Shown piece by piece: positions 1 to 7,771 of a DNA stretch of 64,000 bases. The translations under genes and the position numbers were made by a program. Origin of the DNA: Alphaproteobacteria bacterium 32-64-14 (GTDB lineage Bacteria; Pseudomonadota; Alphaproteobacteria; Caulobacterales; Hyphomonadaceae); assembly GCA_002280725.1 (NCBI GenBank), contig NCEM01000006.1:1-64000 (forward strand). Direction: 5' to 3'. The notes beneath the pieces were generated by a model. That model was not told where the DNA came from. It saw only the letters and a list, made by a program, of their open reading frames with translations, and searched no databases. Numbering within the stretch: position 1 is the stretch's first letter; the number at the start of each line of letters is the position of its first letter.

Positions 1-78
1 CTCATCGCCGTCGCCCGAAAACTCCTCACCATCCTCAACGCAATTCTCAGAGACAAAAAACCATGGCAACCCGCTTGA
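1..78 (+). CDS. IS110-type transposase, C-terminal end (cut by window edge)
   Basis: The first 25 codons run open from the window edge to a TGA at 76-78. They encode a tail with RKLLTILNAILRDKKPW, the usual ending of IS110-family transposases (Transposase_20 region), which move circular intermediates using a DEDD/serine-type recombinase. Only the tail is visible, so whether the element is intact cannot be judged. The family call rests on this short motif alone. A dispersed repeat follows 15 bases after the stop. Confidence 0.6.
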   Translation, partial: LIAVARKLLTILNAILRDKKPWQPA

Positions 79-92
79 AATCCAAGACAGTC

Positions 93-125
93 GCTGAGCC
101 TGTCGAAGGACGAGGCCGTGCTCAC
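93..125 (+). repeat. Dispersed GAGCCTGTCGAAG repeat, truncated copy
   Basis: This copy shares the core GAGCCTGTCGAAGGACGAGG with copies at 1381-1419 and 11435-11528. It lacks the left arm (GCCTCAT) that would pair with the right arm (CGAGGC), so it cannot form the full hairpin the other copies can. It sits just after the transposase end. About 150 further bases to 271 show no gene or clear signal. Confidence 0.7.
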
Positions 126-271
126 CAGCGCCCAATAACCGCGGAAACCCGCTCCCCAATCCGTCGGAAAACCCAAAAAAATCCCGCCAACAATCAACCC
201 CCAACCGCCAAAAATCGTGGGAAACAGCCCGCGCAATCCGGCCGGCCTCACAGCTGGCCTATACTGCGCCC

Positions 272-1180
272 ATGCAGCCGGCCCAAACCTCCAGCATATC
301 ATTCGCAAGCCTGCTCGCAGACGGCTGGCGGATGCTGTGCGACTGGCTCGACAAGGGGCAGCTCGAATTTCCCGCCTCCAGTTCAACCGTCATCGCGCGC
401 AGCCAGGCCACGGCGCTCAAGCGCTGTCTGTTCTTCATCGAAGGCATGCTGCGCCGTCTTGTCCTCGTCGGCGCCGCGCTATGGTGCGGTCCGTTCGGCC
501 CCAGCGCGCAGACAAAGACACAACCTGCAAAGCCGGCGCACGCGAAACCCGGTCTCGTCTTCCGCCTGTTCGCCGTCAGCAAGCCGCTCACACCGCGCGC
601 GCCCACGCCGCGCATCATCTGTCTCAACGAAAAATTTCTCGCGCCGCCCCTGCCGTTGCCGCCGCCGAAACTCCGTCTGCCAGCCTGGGGCGCCGATCCG
701 CTGCTCAACGTCGGTCGCACACCGCCGCAAGCGACGCCGCCCGCCTACGCGCCCGGCCCGCTGCAAAACACGGTTATCCGCCACGACGCGCCGCCTGCGC
801 CCTACATCCCCCTCCGCGATCGCTGGGACTATGATTGGGGCTCCGGGCCCGCCCCGGTCGGCAGCCGCGTCTGGCGCCCCCGCGCGAACCACGCCCCCGT
901 CATCGACTGGCGCGAGATGCCAGCAACGATCCCGGCTGCGTCGCTCTTCGCGCGCCTCGCCCACGCCGCAAAACTCATCACCAACCCGGAACGCCTGATC
1001 CGCCGCGCCGCCCGCCTGTTCGAGCGCCGCCGCCAGCTCGCCCTCCTGCTCGCCCGCACACAGGATCCCACCCCACGCGGCAGCATCAACGAGGCTTGGT
1101 CGGGTCAGGGCGTACCCGCCCTTCGCATCGCCATGCGTTTCCTGCGCGGCGTCCTGTGTCCCGCGCCAGACTCAAGCTGA
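272..1180 (+). CDS. Hypothetical protein, proline/alanine/arginine-rich
   Basis: A 302-residue protein that I do not recognise. A hydrophobic stretch near residues 60-75 (LVLVGAALWCGPFGP) could be a membrane anchor. After it comes a proline-rich linker, then an arginine-rich helical C-terminus (RRAARLFERRRQLALLLA). Third codon positions are mostly G/C, as in neighbouring real genes, which supports coding. Competing frames overlap it heavily, so the start is uncertain. No enzymatic motif is visible. It stands alone between the transposase end and a repeat-rich spacer. Confidence 0.5.
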   Translation: MQPAQTSSISFASLLADGWRMLCDWLDKGQLEFPASSSTVIARSQATALKRCLFFIEGMLRRLVLVGAALWCGPFGPSAQTKTQPAKPAHAKPGLVFRLFAVSKPLTPRAPTPRIICLNEKFLAPPLPLPPPKLRLPAWGADPLLNVGRTPPQATPPAYAPGPLQNTVIRHDAPPAPYIPLRDRWDYDWGSGPAPVGSRVWRPRANHAPVIDWREMPATIPAASLFARLAHAAKLITNPERLIRRAARLFERRRQLALLLARTQDPTPRGSINEAWSGQGVPALRIAMRFLRGVLCPAPDSS

Positions 1181-1253
1181 TCAGATGACATCGAAATCCG
1201 CCCAACTCGCCTGCAGGCGAGATCGCGAACCTATGCTCGATGAACCCCACAGC

Positions 1254-1356
1254 TGTCATCCCGGCCGGAGCGAAGCGGAGAGCCGGGACCCACTCATCCA
1301 CCACGACGGCCTCGCAATGGATCCCGGGTCTCGCCAACGGCTCGCCCGGGATGACA
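1254..1356 (+). repeat. Dispersed palindromic repeat with TGTCATCCCGG / CCGGGATGACA ends
   Basis: The left end TGTCATCCCGG (1254-1264) is matched in inverted orientation by CCCGGGATGACA ending at 1356. Internal arms GAGCCGGGACCCA and TGGATCCCGGGTCTC are also complementary. The element is non-coding and resembles the intergenic palindromic repeats scattered in many alphaproteobacterial genomes. It lies downstream of the minus-strand gene at 1440-1805. Confidence 0.7.
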
Positions 1357-1370
1357 ACCGTCGAGAATCA

Positions 1371-1419
1371 AAGAGAAAAGGCCTCATGCTGAGCCTGTCG
1401 AAGCACGAGGCCGTGCTCA
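1371..1419 (-). terminator. Repeat-derived terminator for the 1440-1805 gene
   Basis: Read on the minus strand, GGCCTCGTGCT and AGCATGAGGCC form an 11-bp stem (one G-U pair) with an 11-base loop, followed directly by TTTTCTCTTT. This is a full copy of the dispersed GAGCCTGTCGAAG repeat. It lies about 20 bases past the stop of the minus-strand gene, so the repeat plausibly ends the polysaccharide-locus transcript. Confidence 0.6.
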
Positions 1420-1439
1420 CAACCGGAGCAACAGCCCAA

Positions 1440-1805
1440 CTAGAACATCGAGCTCTTGCGCTCGTTCACTTTCCGCGAAGCGCGCGCATACAGCATCTCG
1501 ACCAGCTGCTCGGCGTTCTTGCCTGTCATGTCGACGCGCGTCGCAAGGTTGTGGTCCTTCAGAACCTTCTTGATGTCGCCCAGCTTCAACGACCCGAACA
1601 CGGAGAAGAACCGCGCCTTGTCGCCAGCCGCCAGTTGATACGGGCTCGCGATTTCGGCCTTCGCCTCGTCCTCGAACACGACGTTGCCGCCCAGCGCCTT
1701 GACCAGCCTGGCCGCAAGCTTGGGGTTGCTGCGCACTTCCATGCGCAGCTCGTCGAAGAAGCGGTCGATATACTCGACCGGCGTCAGTCCCGGACTTTCT
1801 GCCAT
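1440..1805 (-). CDS. Conserved-looking small protein downstream of ParA-type ATPase
   Basis: A 121-residue soluble, charged protein of unknown function. It looks mainly helical, with PVEYIDRFFDELRMEVR at the start and a lysine-rich middle (KLGDIKKVLKDHN), and has no signal peptide or membrane segment. Its start overlaps the 3' end of the ParA-type gene by 22 bases, which suggests translational coupling. That makes it a candidate partner of the ATPase. ParB-like DNA-binding motifs are not visible. It is the last gene of the minus-strand polysaccharide operon before a terminator-like repeat. Confidence 0.8.
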   Translation of the reverse strand: MAESPGLTPVEYIDRFFDELRMEVRSNPKLAARLVKALGGNVVFEDEAKAEIASPYQLAAGDKARFFSVFGSLKLGDIKKVLKDHNLATRVDMTGKNAEQLVEMLYARASRKVNERKSSMF

Positions 1806-2704
1806 GTCACGCCTGTGCGTTGGGTCATGAAATCGGTGAAGCGTTCGGCAAGCCGGCGCACGTCGCCCGTGACGCCGGCATACTTGCCGCGCATGGTGTT
1901 GTAGCTGTCGAGCGCTGCACGATCCATCGCGTTGAGAACGTGCACGGACTCAGGAATCGTCGGCCCGAACCAGCGGTCGCGCAGATAGATATCCTTCAGG
2001 TCCGACGCCACATGCCGCGCATACTTGGTGTCGCGGAAACGGGTGATCAGAACGAAGTTCCGGCTCGGCAGGTCGGGCGCAATGAACTTGCCAACCCAGT
2101 CGGAGAACTGCTTGGTCCCCCACGTCGAAACGGAGTCAGCAATCGTCGGCGTGATGTAGGCATCCGCCAGCGCCAGACCCGCCCGCGCGAGGGGGGAGAG
2201 ATGCGGCGGGCAGTCGAGGAGGATAATGTCGTAGATGCCCTGCAGCGGCTCGAACGCCTCGCGGAAATGCTTGGCCAGCGCATCCGCAAGCGTCGTCGGC
2301 GTTCCCGCCTTGCCGTACCATTCCTCTTCGAGGTTCAACTCGCGCAGCCGCAATTGCGGGTGCGCCGGCAGGCTCGAAATCCACCCCTGCCGCTTGTCCT
2401 GCGCTTCCGCGACGCGAAGCTCTTCCAGCGTCACCGCATTCGGCATCACGAATTCCGCCGCCGACGGCGGCTTGCCCGCCATGAAACTGGTCAGCAGGTG
2501 GTGCGTGCCCTTGCCCTGATCGGACGCAGCTTGCACGCCTTGTTCAGTCAGCAGCATCTGGCTCGAGTTCGCCTGCGGATCGAGATCGATCACCAGCACG
2601 TTCATGCCGTAGTAATAAGCCAGGCCATCGGCCAGCATCACGGTCGTCGTCGATTTCCCGACGCCGCCCTTGAGGTTCGCAATCGCCGCTGTCAGCGCAA
2701 CCAT
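1784..2704 (-). CDS. ParA/Soj-type ATPase in a polysaccharide operon
   Basis: A 306-residue ParA/MinD-superfamily ATPase. The deviant Walker A motif KGGVGKST is at residues 12-19 with both lysines present. A Walker A' segment (VLVIDLDPQAN) and a Walker B segment (DIILLDCPP) follow. Such ATPases position DNA or protein machines through nucleotide-dependent dimers. No parB or chromosome-partitioning context is present. The gene starts 3 bases after a Wzy/O-antigen-ligase-like gene and overlaps a small gene of unknown function. A role in placing or controlling the polysaccharide machinery is inference; a plasmid-type ParA is the alternative. Family assignment is secure. Confidence 0.92.
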   Translation of the reverse strand: MVALTAAIANLKGGVGKSTTTVMLADGLAYYYGMNVLVIDLDPQANSSQMLLTEQGVQAASDQGKGTHHLLTSFMAGKPPSAAEFVMPNAVTLEELRVAEAQDKRQGWISSLPAHPQLRLRELNLEEEWYGKAGTPTTLADALAKHFREAFEPLQGIYDIILLDCPPHLSPLARAGLALADAYITPTIADSVSTWGTKQFSDWVGKFIAPDLPSRNFVLITRFRDTKYARHVASDLKDIYLRDRWFGPTIPESVHVLNAMDRAALDSYNTMRGKYAGVTGDVRRLAERFTDFMTQRTGVTWQKVRD

Positions 2705-2707
2705 GGA

Positions 2708-4072
2708 TCAGCCGCCCTTTGCCGCATGCGAGGAATTGCGCTGGCTAGACCGCCCGCCCGAAGCAACGCCACAGGCCGCACCCAGAATGAGGGCGTACAT
2801 CCACACCGCGCTCGGCAGGTCCAGCGAGCTATCGGTCGCACCATGCATCAGCATCAGCATGCTCGCGACAATGGCGAGACGCGGGAACGTGCGCGGAATC
2901 CGGCGCGAGCCAAGCGCACCCAGAATGCGTCCATGCATCGAGGCGAGCAGCATCATCAGCAGGGAGAGGCCCACAAGCCCGGTCTCCACCAGCCATGTGA
3001 CGAACACGTTGTGCGCCTGACCGGGCGCAAGCATCGCCTTGGCGTTGAACAGCGTCTGGCTTTGCGCGCCGACCGCGTCGATAGACCCAAGCCCGTGGCC
3101 AAGCGCGGGACTCTGCGCCCACGCCGCCATGTAGGCCGCGATGCGCTGCAGGTTGGGCAGCGTTTCGGACTGGCCAATGCCCGGCGCGATGGTCTCGTCA
3201 TGCACCCAGCCCATCCCGATCCCCCAGCACGCCAGCGCGATCGCGCCGAGGGGCAGGGTAAACGCGGCGAGCCGCGCCAGCAGGCCGGACCGGCTGCGGG
3301 TCAGGATCGACAGCAAGTCCCACCAGACATGGCCCACCAGCACGGCGGCGGTCATGATCAGACCGGGCATGGAGCCGGACAGCGCAAGGCAGGTCAGTGA
3401 CACGATTAGCAGCAACAGCCCGCTCAGACCTTCACGCAGCAGGCGGTCGATCATATGTGAGCCGGGGAGGCCCTCGGAATACATCTGCTTCACGATATGA
3501 AGAATGCGCGCCATGCCGACCAGTGACATCAGGCCAAACACGATGGCGCCGTTGGCCGGTGTCTCGAAGGCATCGATGATCGCAAGGCCGCTACCGGCAG
3601 ACGAGGTTGCGACATCGCTCGCGAACATCCAGCCGCAATAGGCGATGGAGCCCCAGATCATCGTGGTCCAGATCGCGTCCAGCGCGCTGCGATGGCGGGC
3701 CGCGACATAGCCGATGCTCCACATGGCCCCGGCTGCAAACAGCACGGCGAGCGATGCGCCCGACCGGTCCAGCGGTCCCGCAAGGCCGGTGAGGGCGGCG
3801 GCAGCGAGGATCACGGCGCCGAACAGCATGCCGAACGTGGTGTGCCTGGGGCCTGCTGCGAGGAGCATGACGGCCGCGATGCCGGTCATGGCGGCGGACA
3901 GCGCCAGCGCCGCGATGGGCTGAACGGCGCCGTAGGCGAAATGGGAAAGCGTCAGCACGACGACCGCGGCGATCGAGGGGATAAGGTCACGCAGGCGCGC
4001 GCGCGAGCGTGTGTCCGCCGGGCGTTCCGGCGAGCTCCAGCCCATGGCCGCTTGCGCGGGAATGTTCGTCAT
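2708..4072 (-). CDS. O-antigen ligase / Wzy-like polysaccharide polymerase
   Basis: A 454-residue integral membrane protein with about ten to twelve hydrophobic segments. A periplasmic-loop signature near residues 330-370 (GQAHNVFVTWLVETGLVGL) is typical of the O-antigen ligase/Wzy fold. Such proteins join lipid-linked oligosaccharide units or attach glycan to an acceptor on the periplasmic face. Upstream on the same strand is a glycosyltransferase (4180-5370); the ParA-type ATPase follows after 3 bases. Polymerase versus ligase cannot be decided from sequence. The adjacent Wza/Wzc genes favour a capsule or exopolysaccharide polymerase. Confidence 0.85.
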   Translation of the reverse strand: MTNIPAQAAMGWSSPERPADTRSRARLRDLIPSIAAVVVLTLSHFAYGAVQPIAALALSAAMTGIAAVMLLAAGPRHTTFGMLFGAVILAAAALTGLAGPLDRSGASLAVLFAAGAMWSIGYVAARHRSALDAIWTTMIWGSIAYCGWMFASDVATSSAGSGLAIIDAFETPANGAIVFGLMSLVGMARILHIVKQMYSEGLPGSHMIDRLLREGLSGLLLLIVSLTCLALSGSMPGLIMTAAVLVGHVWWDLLSILTRSRSGLLARLAAFTLPLGAIALACWGIGMGWVHDETIAPGIGQSETLPNLQRIAAYMAAWAQSPALGHGLGSIDAVGAQSQTLFNAKAMLAPGQAHNVFVTWLVETGLVGLSLLMMLLASMHGRILGALGSRRIPRTFPRLAIVASMLMLMHGATDSSLDLPSAVWMYALILGAACGVASGGRSSQRNSSHAAKGG

Positions 4073-4179
4073 GCCGGGCGCCTCGCGCGTTGACAGGTCT
4101 CAACGCTTCGCAAGGACGATTCCAGATTGGTAAGGGAGCGGGAACAATCGGTATCGCTTGTCGCACTAACTATCCGCCT

Positions 4180-5370
4180 TCATCCGGCGGCATTTCGCCC
4201 GGTGCGTGTGTTGAACTGATGCAGGTGAATCCCGCCGCCGGGCGAATCGTCTCGCAGTGTGTCCCTGATCAGACCAGCCAGTTCGCCACGGCGCGCGATG
4301 AAGATGTCGGAGGGGAGCGCGAGCAGGCGCTGACGGCGCGTCGCGATCGGGCCGGGATCCGCGATCAGCGCGCGAACGAGATCGGGCAAGGTGCGCGCGA
4401 GGTCTTCATCGACCGTGAACCCTGCGCTGCGCTCGGTGATCCACTTTGCGGTCTGGGTTCCGCTCGGTGCAATCGCGGGGACGCCGAAATAGCCGCCTTC
4501 GTAGAGACGGTTCGGGAGAAGCCAGGACGAATTGAAACCAGCCTCCATGAAGTCGCCCGCCCACACCGCGTGAAGGTTACCGTAGATGCGCCCGAGGTCT
4601 TCGGGGGAGCGATACCGGCCGTGATAGGTCAGGTTCGCGATGCCTTGAATCTGTTCGTGGAAGTCAGGAATCTCGGTCAGCGCAGGCGCGCCGTGAAGCT
4701 CGACCTGGATCGCGGGGCCAAATTCGCGCGCAAGGGCGGCCAGCAGGCCAAGGCTGCGCTTGCAGCGAAGCACGCCGATCCAGCCGATGCGAAGGGGAGA
4801 GAGCCTTGGCAGATCAGGTTCCGGGCGCGATCCGTAGTCAGCACCCGCGGCGAGGCGGTTCTCGATCAGGCTGGGCGTAAAGCGGCCGCGATGGCGCTTT
4901 TCAAAGTAGTTCTCGAGGAAGCCGGGCGAGGACACGACAAGGCGTTTCGTGCGCTTGATCAGCGCGCCTTCGATGCGGCGAAACACAAAGCCCACCGGGT
5001 CTTTTCTGGTCAACAAGCGATGAACGTCCAGCGCTTCGTAGATCACCGGCGTCTTCAGCTTCGTGTAGCGCTTGGCGAGAAAGGCCGTGGCCAGCATGTC
5101 GAGGTTGCGGGCGTAGATCACATCCGCGCGCGCCAGATTTTCGCGTTGGGCGGCAGCGAGCTTCGCGCCCCGGAAGATCGACTTGATGCGCTGGACGTAG
5201 GCCCCATCGAATGTGCGGCCGAGATCGACATTCTCCCATGCGGGCGAGACATCGTCGCGGCGGCGCATGGTGAAGCCCACGACATCGAGGCCGTCGCCGG
5301 TAAACCCCAGGATGCGGCGGCGCACAGCGGCGTCGGCAGCATCGTGGGCGAAGAAGGCAATGCGCGTCAT
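4180..5370 (-). CDS. Glycosyltransferase, GT-B fold (GT4-like)
   Basis: A 396-residue cytoplasmic glycosyltransferase with two Rossmann-like halves. The N-terminal half holds DVIYARNLDMLA and VIYEALDVHRLL; the C-terminal half begins near LRIGWIGVLRCKRS. The acidic sugar-nucleotide region (NRLYEGGYFGVPAIAP) resembles the GT4 EX7E zone. It probably adds a sugar to the lipid-linked repeat unit of locus 1. It is the first gene of the minus-strand operon, 107 bases ahead of the Wzy-like gene. It is divergent from the phosphatase gene; the 272-base spacer probably carries both promoters. Donor and linkage cannot be read. Confidence 0.83.
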   Translation of the reverse strand: MTRIAFFAHDAADAAVRRRILGFTGDGLDVVGFTMRRRDDVSPAWENVDLGRTFDGAYVQRIKSIFRGAKLAAAQRENLARADVIYARNLDMLATAFLAKRYTKLKTPVIYEALDVHRLLTRKDPVGFVFRRIEGALIKRTKRLVVSSPGFLENYFEKRHRGRFTPSLIENRLAAGADYGSRPEPDLPRLSPLRIGWIGVLRCKRSLGLLAALAREFGPAIQVELHGAPALTEIPDFHEQIQGIANLTYHGRYRSPEDLGRIYGNLHAVWAGDFMEAGFNSSWLLPNRLYEGGYFGVPAIAPSGTQTAKWITERSAGFTVDEDLARTLPDLVRALIADPGPIATRRQRLLALPSDIFIARRGELAGLIRDTLRDDSPGGGIHLHQFNTRTGRNAAG

Positions 5371-5642
5371 GCGCGAAAAGCCTGCAAGCTGTGGGCCTGT
5401 CTCATACGCGACGTCTTACCATCCGGCCCAACTGCATTAACCATGCACGCAAGGGTTGAACGCTTTTGTCGCCGCCGCGCGGTGAGGCGCACACTGCGCG
5501 GATGTCGTTTGGGCCAGTTCCTTTACGTCCATCGTGCAACTTGGCTTCAGCCTTGCGAGGGAAGCCCAGCCGTCGGGCTCGCCTGTTGCGGGTCCCGGAC
5601 CCCGATCGCGCCGAAAAACGCGGATCGGACAAGGAGTTGGTG

Positions 5643-6551
5643 TTGACGTTACCGCTGCAGCGGATCCTTGGAGCGCTGTCCAGCTTTGGCCGCATGATCG
5701 GTCAGGGCCGGGAGTCGGGCGGCCGTGCGCTGCTCGGGCTGTTCCGTCGTGACCAGGCGGGCTCCAACACACAACAAGTCAACTTCGCCGGCCCGCCCGC
5801 AAGCGTGCCTGCCGGCCGCCGCGTCTATGCCGTTGGCGATGTGCATGGCCGCGCCGATCTGCTGGTGCGCCTGATCGAGCATATCCGCAGCGATCTTTCG
5901 CAGGGCAGCTTCGAGGGCAGGCCGATCCTGATCTTCCTGGGCGACTATGTCGACCGCGGTTTCCAGTCGCGCGAAGTGATCGATGTCCTGTTGAGCGATC
6001 TTCTGTCTCCTTTCGAGACATATTTTCTGAAAGGGAATCACGAGGCCGCGATGCTTCAGTTCCTGACGGACCCGTCCATCGGCCCGCGCTGGGCCGAGTT
6101 CGGCGGGGCCGAAACGCTGGTGTCATATGGCGTACGCCCCCCGCGCACCCGCACGTCGCTCGAAGACTGGGGCCGCGCGTCGGAAGAACTCCAGGCAGTG
6201 CTTCCGCCCGAACATCTGCACTTCCTCAGCAACCTCGATCTCAGCGTGCGGATCGGCGATTACGTGTTTGTTCACGCCGGCGTTCGCCCGGGCGTGCCGC
6301 TGGATCAGCAGAGCGAATACGACATGCTCTGGATTCGCGACGAGTTCCTCACCGACCGCAAGCCGCTGGGCGCGGTCATCGTTCACGGCCACACGCCGGC
6401 GTCCGCCCCGCACCGGGATTCCCGCCGCGTCGGCATCGATACCGGCGCGTATCTCAGCGGCAAGCTGACCGCGGCCCGATTTGAGCATGAGAGCGTCGAA
6501 TTCTTCGCGACTGGGCCGATCGTCTCATCACCCTCGACCCAAAGTGCATAG
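5643..6551 (+). CDS. PPP-type metallophosphoesterase (Ser/Thr phosphatase-like)
   Basis: A 302-residue phosphatase with the complete PPP metal-binding set: GDVHGR, GDYVDRG, GNHEA and a late VHGHTP. These ligate two metals and hydrolyse phosphomonoesters, classically on phosphoproteins. I chose TTG 5643 because AAGGAG at 5631-5636 lies 6 bases upstream; GTG 5640 is the alternative. An open frame reaches back to 5466 but looks non-coding there. The gene precedes Wza- and Wzc-like genes, so it may counteract the BY-kinase or control polymer output; that is inference. Specificity for Ser/Thr, Tyr or nucleotide substrates cannot be read. Confidence 0.88.
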   Translation: MTLPLQRILGALSSFGRMIGQGRESGGRALLGLFRRDQAGSNTQQVNFAGPPASVPAGRRVYAVGDVHGRADLLVRLIEHIRSDLSQGSFEGRPILIFLGDYVDRGFQSREVIDVLLSDLLSPFETYFLKGNHEAAMLQFLTDPSIGPRWAEFGGAETLVSYGVRPPRTRTSLEDWGRASEELQAVLPPEHLHFLSNLDLSVRIGDYVFVHAGVRPGVPLDQQSEYDMLWIRDEFLTDRKPLGAVIVHGHTPASAPHRDSRRVGIDTGAYLSGKLTAARFEHESVEFFATGPIVSSPSTQSA

Positions 6552-6564
6552 CAGGAGCATCACG

Positions 6565-7146
6565 ATGAACCCATTCAGGAAGGCAGCACTGGCACTCGTC
6601 GCCGTGGCCGCCGTTTTTCTCGCGGCCTGTACGACGTCGCCCGCCATGGGCAATCCCAACGAAGTCCAGACCGCTGGGGCCGGTATTACCGGCTACAAGC
6701 TGGGCACCGGCGACGAGATCAAGGTGACGGTGTTCGGCGAGCCCGATCTTTCCGGCGCCTTCGTTGTCGATGGCCAGGGCACGATCACGATGTCGCTGAT
6801 CGGCCAGGTCGAAGTGGTGAACCTTTCGGTAACCGAAGCCAGCCGCCTGCTGGAATCGAAACTCAAGGATGGCTGGCTGCGCGAGCCCAAGGTCACGACC
6901 GACCTGGTCAAAGGCCGCCCCTATTACATCCTCGGCGAAGTGAACAAGCCCGGCGAGTATCCGTTCGTCTCCGGCCTCACCGTGATGAACGCCGTCGCCA
7001 GCGCGGGTGACTTCACCTACCGCGCCGACAAGATCCGCATCCTGATCAAGAGCGCCGACAGCCCGAACGAGCGCGAGGTCGAGCTGACACCGACGACCGC
7101 GGTTCGTCCCGGCGACACAATCCGCGTTCGCGAACGCTTCTTCTGA
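6565..7146 (+). CDS. Wza-like polysaccharide export lipoprotein
   Basis: A 193-residue lipoprotein with signal MNPFRKAALALVAVAAVFLA and lipobox LAAC (Cys22). A Poly_export domain (YKLGTGDEIKVTVFGEPDLSG) and one SLBB-type segment (GRPYYILGEVNKPGEYPFV) follow. Wza-family proteins form the outer-membrane and periplasmic conduit for capsule or exopolysaccharide. This one is short, with one SLBB repeat, and probably depends on the nearby beta-barrel (7772-9013) for the outer-membrane part. ATG 6565 has GGAG 8 bases upstream and gives a clean signal peptide; longer in-frame starts reach into the phosphatase gene. It starts 13 bases after the phosphatase. Confidence 0.92.
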   Translation: MNPFRKAALALVAVAAVFLAACTTSPAMGNPNEVQTAGAGITGYKLGTGDEIKVTVFGEPDLSGAFVVDGQGTITMSLIGQVEVVNLSVTEASRLLESKLKDGWLREPKVTTDLVKGRPYYILGEVNKPGEYPFVSGLTVMNAVASAGDFTYRADKIRILIKSADSPNEREVELTPTTAVRPGDTIRVRERFF

Positions 7147-7173
7147 TCGCAGCTGGCGGGAAAGCACCAAGTC

Positions 7174-7650
7174 TTGGCTAACAGGTCATCAACGCAGAGA
7201 TCGGGCGCGCCCAGCCGGCGCGCTTCGTTCCTGTTTGCGGCGAGCACCGCTTCGCTCGTCATGATGACGCTTGCGCCAACGGCGCATGCGCAGGATGCAG
7301 CGGCGCTTGCCGACGTTCTCACTGCGGACGTGAGATGCCAGGACACGCGCACTATCACCGATCTGTCCGCCAACGTCTCTGAAAGCGGTGGAACAGACCA
7401 GGCCATGCTGCTTGAGGCGCTGACCCTCATTGGCGCCGATGAAGCGGCTTGCATTCAGGTTCGCGAAGCGGCGCGCTCGCTCGCCGCCGACCTTGCCCCA
7501 TCCGTAAACCCCGAAGCAGGCGTTAAGATTGCCGCCAGGGCCGTGGTTGACGCAACGCTCGCTGAGGCGGATCGCCGGTCAGCATCGATGAAATTCGAAG
7601 TCGGGCCACCGCCCCTTAACCTCAGTCGAGGCAGAAAAGGTGGCTCATGA
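7174..7650 (+). CDS. Secreted hypothetical protein of polysaccharide locus 1
   Basis: A 158-residue protein with a twin-arginine-free signal peptide ending at AHA-QD (around residue 39). The mature part is alanine-rich and helical, with two cysteines (VRCQD, AACIQV) that could form a disulfide. I do not recognise a family. The start is TTG 7174. It lies between the Wza-like and beta-barrel genes in the same direction, so it is probably periplasmic and serves export. The C-terminus is polar and glycine-rich. Confidence 0.7.
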   Translation: MANRSSTQRSGAPSRRASFLFAASTASLVMMTLAPTAHAQDAAALADVLTADVRCQDTRTITDLSANVSESGGTDQAMLLEALTLIGADEAACIQVREAARSLAADLAPSVNPEAGVKIAARAVVDATLAEADRRSASMKFEVGPPPLNLSRGRKGGS

Positions 7651-7771
7651 GTCGAGTCCGCGCCGTCCCGAGGGGGAGGGCGGACAAGGCTCACCTGCAA
7701 AGCGAGTCCCGGCCGATCCCGGCCCCGATCTTGCTACCTGCAGGCAAATACGGAACGGCCCAGGAAGGTAA

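Noticed and set aside
1784-2704. Chromosome or plasmid partition locus (parAB)
   Set aside because: No parB, parS-like repeats or replication gene; the context is polysaccharide synthesis.
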